Source: Ectobacillus funiculus (GTDB lineage: Bacteria; Bacillota; Bacilli; Bacillales; Bacillaceae_G). From it: a stretch of DNA of 64,000 bases. The DNA lies in assembly GCF_042429435.1 (NCBI RefSeq), contig NZ_JBHMAF010000194.1. One strand, written 5' to 3'. Both the position numbers and the translations under genes were made by a program. The notes beneath the pieces were generated by a model. The model did no database searches. It saw nothing but the letters and a program-made list of their open reading frames with translations, and was not told the DNA's origin. Of this stretch, positions 16,411 through 24,477 are shown piece after piece; the first letter of the stretch is position 1, and each line of letters starts with the position of its first letter.

Positions 16411-17589
16411 TTGCAAAACAGATTTTCTCGTGTTCGATCGACTTATTTGCCTTATGGTAGACAATGGATTGATGAAGAGGACATTGCAGCTGTTGCAGAT
16501 GTACTCCATGGTGATTATTTAACAACAGGGCCATATATATCAGAATTTGAGCAAGCAGTAGCCCAATATGTTGGGGCTAAGTATGCAGTCGCTTTTTCAA
16601 ATGGTACTGCAGCACTTCATGGTGCTTGTTTTGCTGCTGGAATTGGTGAAGGAGATGAAGTGATTACAACACCAATGACCTTTGCTGCGAGTGCAAACTG
16701 TGTACTGTATCAAGGTGGAACACCTATTTTTGTGGATATTGATGCAAGAACATACAACATTGACCCGGAAAAAATTGAGGGGAAAATCACCAATAAAACG
16801 AAAGCGATCATTCCAGTTGATTTGACAGGTCAGCCTGCTGAATTAGATTGCATTTCAGAAATTGCCAAACAGTATAATCTTGTTGTCATTGAAGACGCTG
16901 CCCATGCATTAGGTGCAACATATAAAGGGAAAAAAGTAGGTTCGATTAGTGATATGACCATGTTCAGCTTTCACCCGGTAAAACATATTACATCAGGTGA
17001 AGGCGGCATTATTACAGTGAATAATGAAGAGTATTACGAAAAATTGTTACAATTCCGCTCTCATGGAATTACACGAGAGCAAAATAAACTAAAGGAATAC
17101 CATGGTCCATGGTATTATGAGATGCAATTTCTTGGCTACAATTATCGTATGACAGATATTCAAGCTGCTTTGGGCATAAGTCAACTAAAGAAGATTGATA
17201 AATTCATTGAGCTTCGTCGAAAATACGCCGCAATGTATAATAAAGCTTTTCAAGCTATGGATGGAGTGATAATTCCGTTTCAACATGAAGACGGAGAGTC
17301 TAGTTGGCATTTATACATTATTCGACTCAATTTAGAAAAATTAACAGTGTCAAGACGTGAAATCTTTGAAGTGTTACAACAACAAAACATTGGTGTTAAT
17401 GTGCACTATATCCCTGTTTACTTACAACCTTATTATCAACAATTAGGGTATCAAAAAAGGATTTGTCCGAAAGGTGAACAATTGTATGAAGAAATGATTA
17501 CTTTACCTTTATTCCCAGCGATGAGTGAAGAAGATGTTAATGATGTAATCAAAGCAGTGAAGAGAACAATCGATTATTATAAGAGATAA
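16411..17589 (+). CDS. pseC: UDP-4-amino-4,6-dideoxy-N-acetyl-beta-L-altrosamine transaminase, PseC
   Basis: A 392-aa PLP-dependent DegT/DnrJ/EryC1 aminotransferase that adds the 4-amino group to the PseB product. Landmarks are 'LPYGRQWIDEEDIAAV', 'AFSNGTAALHGACFAAGI', 'DLTGQPAELD', 'VIEDAAHALGA' and the PLP-lysine segment 'MFSFHPVKHITSGEGG'. It ends with 'LPLFPAMSEEDVNDVI', usual for the family. The start is TTG with a good GAGAGGGGG site eight bases before. It is second in the pseudaminic acid operon and 12 bases from the next gene. Confidence 0.94.
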   Translation: MQNRFSRVRSTYLPYGRQWIDEEDIAAVADVLHGDYLTTGPYISEFEQAVAQYVGAKYAVAFSNGTAALHGACFAAGIGEGDEVITTPMTFAASANCVLYQGGTPIFVDIDARTYNIDPEKIEGKITNKTKAIIPVDLTGQPAELDCISEIAKQYNLVVIEDAAHALGATYKGKKVGSISDMTMFSFHPVKHITSGEGGIITVNNEEYYEKLLQFRSHGITREQNKLKEYHGPWYYEMQFLGYNYRMTDIQAALGISQLKKIDKFIELRRKYAAMYNKAFQAMDGVIIPFQHEDGESSWHLYIIRLNLEKLTVSRREIFEVLQQQNIGVNVHYIPVYLQPYYQQLGYQKRICPKGEQLYEEMITLPLFPAMSEEDVNDVIKAVKRTIDYYKR

Positions 17590-17601
17590 GTAGGTGATAG
17601 A

Positions 17602-18333
17602 GTGAAAGTCGCTGCCATTATACAAGCACGTATGGGTTCAACAAGACTCCCAGGTAAGATATTAAAAAAGGTTCTCGATAAAACGTTACTTGAATATCAA
17701 ATTGAAAGAGTAAAAAGGGCAAACACAATCGACGAGATTATTATTGCTACAACTACGAAAGAAAGTGATGATCAAATCGTTCGGCTTTGCCAGCAACTTT
17801 CGATTCCTTATTATCGTGGTTCGGAAGAGGATGTATTATCACGTTATTATGAAGCAGCTACGAAATTTAATGTAGATGTGATTGTTCGATTAACATCGGA
17901 TTGTCCAATTATTGATTCAAATGTTATTAATAAAGTTGTTGGACACTATTTAGAAAATCGAAATCAATATGATTACGTTTCAAATACATTGACGCGCACA
18001 TATCCACGGGGGATGGATACAGAAGTGCTGTCTTATGAAGGATTAAAAAGGGATCATGAGCAAGCTAGAGAACGAACGTATCGTGAGCATGTAACAGCCT
18101 ATATATATCATCATCCTGATCAATTCAGACTTTGTAATGTTTTAAATGAAAAGGACGAGAGTAAGCATCGTTGGACAGTAGATACAGAGGAAGATTTTCA
18201 ATTAGTAGAAAGAATCATTAGTACAATTTACCCAGAGAATAATTTTTTCAATATGAGCGATGTATTACATTTAATGGATCAAAATCCAACATGGTTTGAT
18301 ATTAACAATCATATTGAACAAAAATACGTATAA
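17602..18333 (+). CDS. pseF: pseudaminic acid cytidylyltransferase-like protein (PseF/SpsF family)
   Basis: A 243-aa nucleotidyltransferase of the KDO/NeuA-like cytidylyltransferase fold. It should activate the nonulosonic acid to its CMP form. The nucleotide-binding start 'AIIQARMGSTRLPGKIL' and 'RLTSDCPIIDSNVI' are characteristic; homologs in Bacillus are called spore coat polysaccharide protein SpsF. GTG start with AGGTGA upstream. Its position between pseC and pseG fits the pathway, although CMP activation is chemically the last step. Confidence 0.88.
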   Translation: MKVAAIIQARMGSTRLPGKILKKVLDKTLLEYQIERVKRANTIDEIIIATTTKESDDQIVRLCQQLSIPYYRGSEEDVLSRYYEAATKFNVDVIVRLTSDCPIIDSNVINKVVGHYLENRNQYDYVSNTLTRTYPRGMDTEVLSYEGLKRDHEQARERTYREHVTAYIYHHPDQFRLCNVLNEKDESKHRWTVDTEEDFQLVERIISTIYPENNFFNMSDVLHLMDQNPTWFDINNHIEQKYV

Positions 18334-18376
18334 ATAATATTAATAATGGATAATATTTATTGAGGATTTGATGTAC

Positions 18377-19441
18377 ATGAAAGTGGTCTTTAGAGTCGAT
18401 TCTTCTACCCAAATAGGAACCGGTCACGTCATGCGCTGTTTAACACTAGCTGAGGAGCTTGTCAAATATAAAAATCGTATCATATTTATATGTAAAAAAT
18501 ATGATGGAAGTTTAATATCTTTTTTAGAACAGAAGGGCTATGAAGTTTTTCGCATACTACAACCTCATTCATCAAACTATGATGATCATCATTGGCTAAT
18601 AGATGCTTTAGAAACTATTACTCATCTAAAGCGAATTGGATTGATTGATTGGCTTGTAGTTGATCACTATACTCTCGATAAGCGCTGGGAAGAGATGGTT
18701 CACTCATATGCGAAGAAAATAATGGTGATTGATGATCTAGCAGATCGGGAACACGAATGTGACATGTTACTCGATCAAAATTATTATGTGGATTCAGATT
18801 CAAGATATAAATGTTTAGTACCTTTAGGTTGTAAGATGCTTTTAGGACCGAAGTACGCATTGTTAAGAAATGAGTTTCGTAATATGCGTCGGGAGAGTAT
18901 ACACAATCAGAGAAGTTCGATCCAAAGAATTTTCGTATGTTTTGGTGGAAGTGATCCAACCAATGAGACAGGAAAAATATTGAAAGCGATTCAGGACTTG
19001 CGGTGTAATCATCTTGTTTTTGATGTAGTTGTTGGCATAACAAACAAGTATAAAGATGCTATTCAAATGCTATGTGAAAAACATAGTCATATAAATTTTG
19101 TTTATAACGTAAGTAACATATCTTATTTTATGAGTATTGCCGACTTGTGTGTTGTGTCTGGAGGAACAATAACATGGGAACGATATTGTCTTGGATTAGT
19201 AGGGAGTATTATTACAACAGCAAAAAATCAAGAACAATTAGCTCAAACAGTACATGGATTGCAAATAGATTATTATATTGGTAAGTCTCGCGAAATTAAT
19301 GAAAAGGTAATGATGACAAAGATTGAATCTATGATTGATACTTCGATGGATCATTTGAGGCACAGGAAGGCATTGGCAATGAACTTAGTAGACGGTAATG
19401 GTGTAAAACGAGTAGTTAGGGCAATGAATGATGGCAGTTGA
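18377..19441 (+). CDS. pseG: UDP-2,4-diacetamido-2,4,6-trideoxy-beta-L-altropyranose hydrolase, PseG
   Basis: A 354-aa MurG-like hydrolase that removes UDP before condensation with phosphoenolpyruvate. 'FRVDSSTQIGTGHVMRCL' carries the His that falls at residue 17 when the ATG at 18377 is used, the same position as the catalytic His of Campylobacter PseG as I recall it. ATG 18371, six bases earlier, is equally possible by ribosome binding site spacing. Also visible are 'VVDHYTLDKRWE', 'MVIDDLADREHECDMLLDQN', 'LLGPKYALLRNEF' and 'VCFGGSDPTNETG'. Cotranscribed with pseF. Bacillus homologs are known as SpsG. Confidence 0.92.
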   Translation: MKVVFRVDSSTQIGTGHVMRCLTLAEELVKYKNRIIFICKKYDGSLISFLEQKGYEVFRILQPHSSNYDDHHWLIDALETITHLKRIGLIDWLVVDHYTLDKRWEEMVHSYAKKIMVIDDLADREHECDMLLDQNYYVDSDSRYKCLVPLGCKMLLGPKYALLRNEFRNMRRESIHNQRSSIQRIFVCFGGSDPTNETGKILKAIQDLRCNHLVFDVVVGITNKYKDAIQMLCEKHSHINFVYNVSNISYFMSIADLCVVSGGTITWERYCLGLVGSIITTAKNQEQLAQTVHGLQIDYYIGKSREINEKVMMTKIESMIDTSMDHLRHRKALAMNLVDGNGVKRVVRAMNDGS

Positions 19442-19466
19442 AAAATTGTAAGGGGTGAAGTAGAAC

Positions 19467-20249
19467 ATGGAAGATAAAAAAAAGAATGTTGAGAAGTTTT
19501 GGGATGAGCAAGCTAAACAATTTGGAGATAGCTCGTTGGCGACTTCACCAGATACAATCGCTTTTCAACTTGAATTAGCCGAATTGGAGAAACACATTCC
19601 TAATGGCAGTAAAGTGCTGGATATAGGGTGTGGTAATGGAATTAAAGGGGTTGAATTAGCGAAACATCTGGATATTGCCTATACAGGCATCGATTTTTCT
19701 AAAGAAATGATAATAAAAGCGAATGCAAATTTAAACACATATGAAAGTGATTTAAAAGGTCATGTCACTTTTGTTCGTGGTGATGTGCTTCGTTTACAAG
19801 ATACAATTAAAGACATGTATGATGTTGTGATTACAAGTCGTTGTCTTATTAATTTAGTATCAATAGAAGAACATATACAAGCAATTGCTAATATATACGA
19901 AGTATTGAAGGAAAATGGAATATATTTAATGGTTGAAAACAGTATTCAATCATTAAACAATTTGAATGTTGTTAGGGAAACATTTGACTTAGAGAAAATT
20001 AATGTTCGATGGCATAATGTTTATATTGATGAGTATCAACTAATCCCGAAAATCGAATCATACTTTACTTTAGTAAACGTTATTCCATTTGCGAGCACAT
20101 ACTACTTAATTTCTCGAACTTTAAATGCTTTGTTGACTCCAGAAGGAGAAGCGATTGACTATATGTCGAAATTAAATGTGTTAAGTGCAAAGCTTCCTAT
20201 TATAGGAGATTATGCACCGGTAAAAATGTTTATCTTAAAAAAACTTTAA
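19467..20249 (+). CDS. SAM-dependent class I methyltransferase in the pse operon
   Basis: A 260-aa methyltransferase with motif I 'VLDIGCGNGIKGVELA' (residues about 50-65), 'YTGIDFSKEMI' and a post-motif 'DVVITSRCLINL'. It lies between pseG and pseI in the operon, 25 bases after pseG, so I infer that it methylates the sugar, a precursor or the sugar-bearing protein. No PseH-type N-acetyltransferase is present in the operon, and this gene occupies an extra place. There is no sign of acyltransferase character. Confidence 0.8.
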   Translation: MEDKKKNVEKFWDEQAKQFGDSSLATSPDTIAFQLELAELEKHIPNGSKVLDIGCGNGIKGVELAKHLDIAYTGIDFSKEMIIKANANLNTYESDLKGHVTFVRGDVLRLQDTIKDMYDVVITSRCLINLVSIEEHIQAIANIYEVLKENGIYLMVENSIQSLNNLNVVRETFDLEKINVRWHNVYIDEYQLIPKIESYFTLVNVIPFASTYYLISRTLNALLTPEGEAIDYMSKLNVLSAKLPIIGDYAPVKMFILKKL

Positions 20250-20280
20250 TTTTTATTTTATATACTGAAGGGGAGTAAAT

Positions 20281-21336
20281 ATGATACGAGAAATTACTAT
20301 TGAAGATAGAGTGATTGGTTCAGTAAATAAGCCGTTTATTATTGCCGAGATGTCAGGTAATCACAATCAATCATTAGAACGAGCGTTAAAAATCGTAGAA
20401 GCAGCAGCGAAATCAGGAGTTGATGCTATTAAAATACAAACATACACACCTGATACAATGACGTTAGATAGCCATGAACAAGAGTTTGTTGTTGGACGTT
20501 CTCTTCATTTGTGGAAGGGAAAATCCCTGTATGATTTATACCAACAAGCATATACTCCTTGGGAATGGCACGAAGCAATTTTTAATCGGGCGAAGGAATT
20601 AGGGATGCTTCCTTTTAGCACTCCTTTTGATGAGACAGCTGTCGATTTTCTTGAGCAATTCAATGTACCGATGTATAAAATTGCTTCATTCGAAAACGTT
20701 GATATCCCATTGATCAAAAAAGTTGCCTCAACGGGAAAGCCTATTATAATTTCGACAGGAATGGCAACAGTGGCTGAACTTGATGAAGCGATACGTACAG
20801 CGCGTGAAGCAGGATGTCGCGATGTAGTTCTTTTAAAATGTACAAGCACATATCCAGCTACACCAAAGGATTCGAATATTTTAACGATTCCACATATGAA
20901 AGAACTGTTTAATTGTCAAGTTGGTTTATCGGATCATACAATGGGAGTCGGTGTGGCTGTTGCGAGTGTAGCACTTGGTGCAACAGTCATTGAAAAACAT
21001 TTCACTCTTTCACGAGCGGATGGGGGAGTGGATGCAGATTTTTCTATGGAACCTCATGAAATGAAGTTATTAGTTGAGGAAACGAAGCGTGCTTGGGAAG
21101 CTTTAGGAGCCGTTCATTATGGGGCAACTGTAACGGAACAATCTTCGATAAAATTTAGAAGATCTATTTATGTTTCACAAGATATTAAAGAGGGGCAAAC
21201 ATTTACAAAGGAGAATATAAAAGTTATTAGACCAGGGTTTGGCCTTGAACCTAAATATTATGAGATGCTTATTGGGAAAAGAGCCAAGAAAGATTTGAAG
21301 CAGGGAACCGCCCTAGCATGGGAACATATCTTATAG
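20281..21336 (+). CDS. pseI: pseudaminic acid synthase, PseI (NeuB family)
   Basis: A 351-aa NeuB-type synthase that condenses the trideoxy hexose with phosphoenolpyruvate to form the nine-carbon nonulosonic acid. The TIM barrel includes 'IIAEMSGNHNQSLERAL', 'GVDAIKIQTYTPDTMTL', 'LPFSTPFDETAVDFLE', 'MYKIASFEN' and 'IISTGMATVAELDEAI', with 'GLSDHTMG' and 'VIEKHFTLSRADGGVDADFS'. The C-terminal domain is the SAF (antifreeze-like) domain (from about residue 290). It is the last gene of the operon and is followed by a strong terminator. 'SRADGGVDADFS' favours pseudaminic over sialic acid synthases. Confidence 0.94.
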   Translation: MIREITIEDRVIGSVNKPFIIAEMSGNHNQSLERALKIVEAAAKSGVDAIKIQTYTPDTMTLDSHEQEFVVGRSLHLWKGKSLYDLYQQAYTPWEWHEAIFNRAKELGMLPFSTPFDETAVDFLEQFNVPMYKIASFENVDIPLIKKVASTGKPIIISTGMATVAELDEAIRTAREAGCRDVVLLKCTSTYPATPKDSNILTIPHMKELFNCQVGLSDHTMGVGVAVASVALGATVIEKHFTLSRADGGVDADFSMEPHEMKLLVEETKRAWEALGAVHYGATVTEQSSIKFRRSIYVSQDIKEGQTFTKENIKVIRPGFGLEPKYYEMLIGKRAKKDLKQGTALAWEHIL

Positions 21337-21361
21337 AACTTTGAAAGTGAAATTTCCTTTT

Positions 21362-21407
21362 AAAGTTCCAGACTATGATGTATAGAAATTATAGTCTGGA
21401 ACTTTTT
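21362..21407 (+). terminator. terminator of the pseudaminic acid operon
   Basis: AAAGTTCCAGACTAT pairs perfectly with ATAGTCTGGAACTTT and runs into TTTC. Confidence 0.93.
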
Positions 21408-21418
21408 CTGTTTTTTTG

Positions 21419-21550
21419 CACTTTAAGAGTATAAATTTCTAGCTGGAAGACAATTCGACGTAGCGAGAAATTTTAGGAATACAGTATAAGGGCAACTACG
21501 CCTCTGTCTTCACCCAAGGGCAGGGCTCGCCAATCAGCGAGTTTTCTTTA
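21419..21550 (+). repeat. dispersed repeat copy between pse and Ena-like genes
   Basis: Full-length copy with start CACTTTAAGA, arms AAATTTCT/AGAAATTT, and end GAGTTTTCTTTAAA. It is the only copy between 9.2 kb and 33 kb. It fills most of the 306-bp gap after pseI. Confidence 0.9.
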
Positions 21551-21583
21551 AAAATCCGCTACTTTAGCAGGACAAACATCAGG

Positions 21584-21612
21584 AACAAAAATTTAAAAAT
21601 CTAAATATATTA
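21584..21612 (+). promoter_or_regulatory. candidate SigK-type promoter of the first Ena-like gene
   Basis: AACA (21584-21587), then 16 bases, then AATATATTA (21604-21612), fits the SigK pattern (mACm, N16, CATANNNTA) except for the first base of the -10. The same form (AAC, N16, AATANNNTA) occurs before the second Ena-like gene at 22106-22134. Confidence 0.45.
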
Positions 21613-21642
21613 TATTATAGGATGAGAAAGGGGGATGAGAAT

Positions 21643-21987
21643 ATGGGAGATGGACTTTTTGCAAAACCGCAATCAACGTCAAAACAAGTTGAAATTCAAT
21701 TTAATGCAGCCACTGTTAATACAACCTTTTTCGATGCAACAGTCGGATCAGACATTCCTGCATTAACTGGATATGTTTTGAACAATGCCGGCTCTAGTGG
21801 TACAGCACTAGTAAGCTTTTTTAATGGAGGCACTGCAGGCGTTACAGTAAACAGCCTTAGTGTTGCTGCAGGAAAATATCAAAGTTTCTTTGTTCTTGGA
21901 GCAGATACAATAGCTATACGAACGACTGTAGTAAGTACAATAGCAACTGGTGATCTAAACATTGTTCTAAACAACAACCCGCTCTAG
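21643..21987 (+). CDS. DUF3992/Ena-like protein without cysteines
   Basis: A 114-aa beta-rich protein that aligns with the product of 22163-22501: 'GYVLNN.(G/A)SS.G', '.V.F.(N/R)GG', 'AGKYQSFFVLGADTIAI' (compare 'TGEYKSFVIVGVDTIRI') and 'ATGDLNIVLNNNPL' (compare 'ATGELNITINFNPF'). This pattern is like DUF3992 subunits of Bacillus endospore appendages. It contains no cysteine, unlike its neighbours, so it could not form the disulfide links known for S-type Ena fibres. I chose ATG 21643, eight bases after AAGGGGG. It has its own terminator and a possible SigK promoter. Family assignment is by pattern and context. Confidence 0.6.
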   Translation: MGDGLFAKPQSTSKQVEIQFNAATVNTTFFDATVGSDIPALTGYVLNNAGSSGTALVSFFNGGTAGVTVNSLSVAAGKYQSFFVLGADTIAIRTTVVSTIATGDLNIVLNNNPL

Positions 21988-21999
21988 TGAATAAGAAGT

Positions 22000-22037
22000 G
22001 GAGGGTGTCTCATTCTTTTGGGGCACCCTCTATTTTT
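22000..22037 (+). terminator. terminator after the first Ena-like gene
   Basis: GGAGGGTGTC pairs with the GGGCACCCTC side around a T-rich loop and is followed by TATTTTT. Confidence 0.85.
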
Positions 22038-22105
22038 ACTATTAACAAACAAATATGTATCGTTAGGTACATTCATCATTTTTGATTATATCGGGTGAAT
22101 TGACC

Positions 22106-22134
22106 AACTCTTTTATGTTTTTCCAAATATAATA
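22106..22134 (+). promoter_or_regulatory. candidate SigK-type promoter of the second Ena-like operon
   Basis: AACT (22106-22109), 16 bases, AATATAATA (22126-22134). It has the same layout as the element before 21643. Confidence 0.45.
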
Positions 22135-22162
22135 AATAAAGAAGGTAGAGGGGAGTCCCTAA

Positions 22163-22501
22163 ATGGATTGTTGCAAAAAATTTTGTAATTCACCACAAAT
22201 CATCCCAAACCAAATCAGTATACAGTGGAGGACTTCAGGTACACTTATTTTTCCTTACTCTTCCGACCAAATAGCAGCCATAAGCGGTTATGTTCTTAAT
22301 AACAGTGCGTCTAAGGGTCCTGTAACCGTGAATTTTTTAAGGGGGGGAATTGGCGGTGCCCTGCTTCCGTTCAGCCTGATCGTGCAGACAGGTGAGTATA
22401 AATCATTTGTGATTGTTGGGGTGGATACGATCCGAATAGATTCAGGCAGTAACTTTGCAACGGGTGAGTTGAATATAACGATTAATTTTAATCCATTTTA
22501 A
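22163..22501 (+). CDS. DUF3992/Ena-like protein with N-terminal Cys connector
   Basis: A 112-aa beta-rich protein with three cysteines, all at the N-terminus (DCCKKFC, residues 2-8), followed by a conserved core 'GYVLNNSASKGPVTVNFLRG', 'VGVDTIRID' and 'ATGELNITINFNPF'. An N-terminal Cys-Cys...Cys connector ahead of a small beta sandwich is the hallmark of endospore appendage (Ena) subunits, where it forms disulfides to neighbouring subunits. AGGGGAG gives a good ribosome binding site. It is the first gene of an apparent operon with the Maf-type glycosyltransferase, a methyltransferase, a helical protein and the third Ena-like gene. Confidence 0.7.
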   Translation: MDCCKKFCNSPQIIPNQISIQWRTSGTLIFPYSSDQIAAISGYVLNNSASKGPVTVNFLRGGIGGALLPFSLIVQTGEYKSFVIVGVDTIRIDSGSNFATGELNITINFNPF

Positions 22502-22554
22502 CATTCTCTTCGAATGGTGCTTATGAATTATCAATTGAAAGGATTGTGAGGTTA

Positions 22555-24477
22555 ATGTCAAAGCCGCCCGCAAACTTATACGAAAGAAATGAGTTGTTTC
22601 AAAAAAACTTGCAGTGCTTCCCGGAATATATAAAACAGCAAATCCGAAAGGTTGATTTAGAGGAAGTAGAAAAATGGATTGACATTGTCTATACAAAGGA
22701 GGGGGATCCAATCTGCAAATACGAGAAAGATGGGAAGGTAAAACATATTAACAGCAGGAATCCGTGGGAAGAGGCGAAGAATTGGTGCAATCAATTGCCC
22801 CTTAACCAGATGAGCACGCTTTTTGTTTACGGGTGCGGCTTTGGCTATCCTTTGATTGAACTATTAAAAAGGGTACACGAGAATTCCTGGGTTGTTGTGT
22901 TTGAATCGGAGCTTCCTATTTTTGTGGCGATGCTTCATTACTTTGACTTAGAGCCTGTTTTTCGGATACACAATAAATGTATTTTTTTTCTTGGTCCATT
23001 CGAGGAGTTTTCACAATTTTTCCAAAATTTTATTTCAACTTATGGATTATTATATTTGACTGTTCCCTCCGTTCTGTTTACACCAACTTCAAGGCTGTTT
23101 AAAAAGGAGTATCTTAACATTCAGTCTCATATTTTTGAACGATTGACACAAAAAATATTTTCATATGGTAATGATCATTATGATTCATTGCTTGGATTTC
23201 ATAACATGATTGAAAATGTTGAAAAAATATTGCAAAATCCATATTTAAGCAGTTTAAAAGACAAGTTTGCCAATGCTCCCGCGTTTATTGTAGCCAATGG
23301 GCCGTCTTTGGATCAAAGTATGCATGAATTAAAGCAAGTGAAGGGAAAGGCATTGATTCTCTGCTGCGAGTCTGCGATTGTTCCATTGATGAAAAATGAT
23401 ATTAAACCGGATGCCATTTGTGTGCTTGAGAGGATTCCGGAAAGCTACCTATACCATTTTCAAGACAAGGAGTATCCGGAGGACATCGCCCTACTTGCTC
23501 TTGCTGTTGCAGATCCCCGAACATTTGCCTCGTTTACAGGACCGAAAATCCCTATTTTTCGAAGTTTTGAGTCTACTAGTCAATGGATAAATCGAATTGT
23601 TGGTAATGGAAGCGGACTATATGCAGGCTTAAATGTGTCTCATCTTGCTTATGAATTAGCTGTTTATATGGGAGCAAACCCGATTGTTTTTGTTGGACAA
23701 AACTTTGCTTACGGGTTAGATGGGCTTACCCATAGCAAACAATCGAAATATACAGAAGATGTACAGGGTTATATTGAGAAGGTGAAATCTTTGCCAGTTG
23801 TTTATGTGGAAGGGAATGATGGTTCAAAAGTTCCATCGAACCCGCTCTGGGTGGAGTTTCGGAAAGGACTTGAACAGCTGATTGAGCAGACACCACATGT
23901 TACAATCATCAATGCTACCGAAGGAGGGGCCAAAATCAAAGGAACCATATCCGATACGCTGACAAATGTGATCGAAAAATATTGCAAAACAAGCCTTTCA
24001 TACACACTTGATATGTTACTGAATGAAAGTAAGGAAAATTTAGATGTATCGCATCGGAAAAATAAAATCAAAAGTTTGAGGATTGAACTCATAAAGTATA
24101 TTGATATCTATTTTGCACTCAATCAGTCAACTTCAGAAAGAATGGTAATAGTTGAACGGTTGCTGGATGGATCAGAAACAAAGGATAAATATGGTATAGG
24201 GGAAAAATTATATCAGGAATTCGAACAAAACAACAAACATATTATGAAATTTTGTCATTCACATGTACACACTCAGTTTTTCCAGCAAGTCATATTGTTC
24301 GGATATCATCAGATGAACGAACTAGGTGCCATCAATACTCCTGAAAAACTTCGTCATGCTATTCAAATCCAAATGCAATTATTTGATAACTTATGTGTAA
24401 TTTGTCAAAGTCTTATTAGGAATTTTCAAATCGCTGTCAAAAAACTCCCTCTGAAAGAGATCACTTCAAATGAATAA
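22555..24477 (+). CDS. Maf-type (DUF115) glycosyltransferase
   Basis: A 640-aa protein of the motility-associated factor family, which transfers nonulosonic acids such as pseudaminic acid to Ser/Thr of surface proteins (best known for flagellin). The central DUF115 domain shows 'APAFIVANGPSLDQSMHEL' (residues about 240-258), 'ALILCCESAIVPLMKNDIKPD', 'LERIPESYLYHF' and 'GANPIVFVGQNFAY'. The N-terminal region has 'LFVYGCGFGYPLIELLKRV'. No flagellar genes are in the window; it lies 53 bases after an Ena-like gene and near a pse operon. I chose ATG 22555 over GTG 22546. It overlaps the next gene by 8 bases. Confidence 0.88.
   Translation: MSKPPANLYERNELFQKNLQCFPEYIKQQIRKVDLEEVEKWIDIVYTKEGDPICKYEKDGKVKHINSRNPWEEAKNWCNQLPLNQMSTLFVYGCGFGYPLIELLKRVHENSWVVVFESELPIFVAMLHYFDLEPVFRIHNKCIFFLGPFEEFSQFFQNFISTYGLLYLTVPSVLFTPTSRLFKKEYLNIQSHIFERLTQKIFSYGNDHYDSLLGFHNMIENVEKILQNPYLSSLKDKFANAPAFIVANGPSLDQSMHELKQVKGKALILCCESAIVPLMKNDIKPDAICVLERIPESYLYHFQDKEYPEDIALLALAVADPRTFASFTGPKIPIFRSFESTSQWINRIVGNGSGLYAGLNVSHLAYELAVYMGANPIVFVGQNFAYGLDGLTHSKQSKYTEDVQGYIEKVKSLPVVYVEGNDGSKVPSNPLWVEFRKGLEQLIEQTPHVTIINATEGGAKIKGTISDTLTNVIEKYCKTSLSYTLDMLLNESKENLDVSHRKNKIKSLRIELIKYIDIYFALNQSTSERMVIVERLLDGSETKDKYGIGEKLYQEFEQNNKHIMKFCHSHVHTQFFQQVILFGYHQMNELGAINTPEKLRHAIQIQMQLFDNLCVICQSLIRNFQIAVKKLPLKEITSNE

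Noticed and set aside
18618..19043. Long minus-strand open frame within pseG
   Set aside because: It is a shadow of the pseG coding frame, with no start signals or protein character.
22555..24477. Reading the Maf and pse genes as a flagellin glycosylation locus
   Set aside because: No flagellar gene is in the window and the Maf gene is flanked by Ena-like genes. A flagellar role cannot be excluded, so it is kept as an alternative only.
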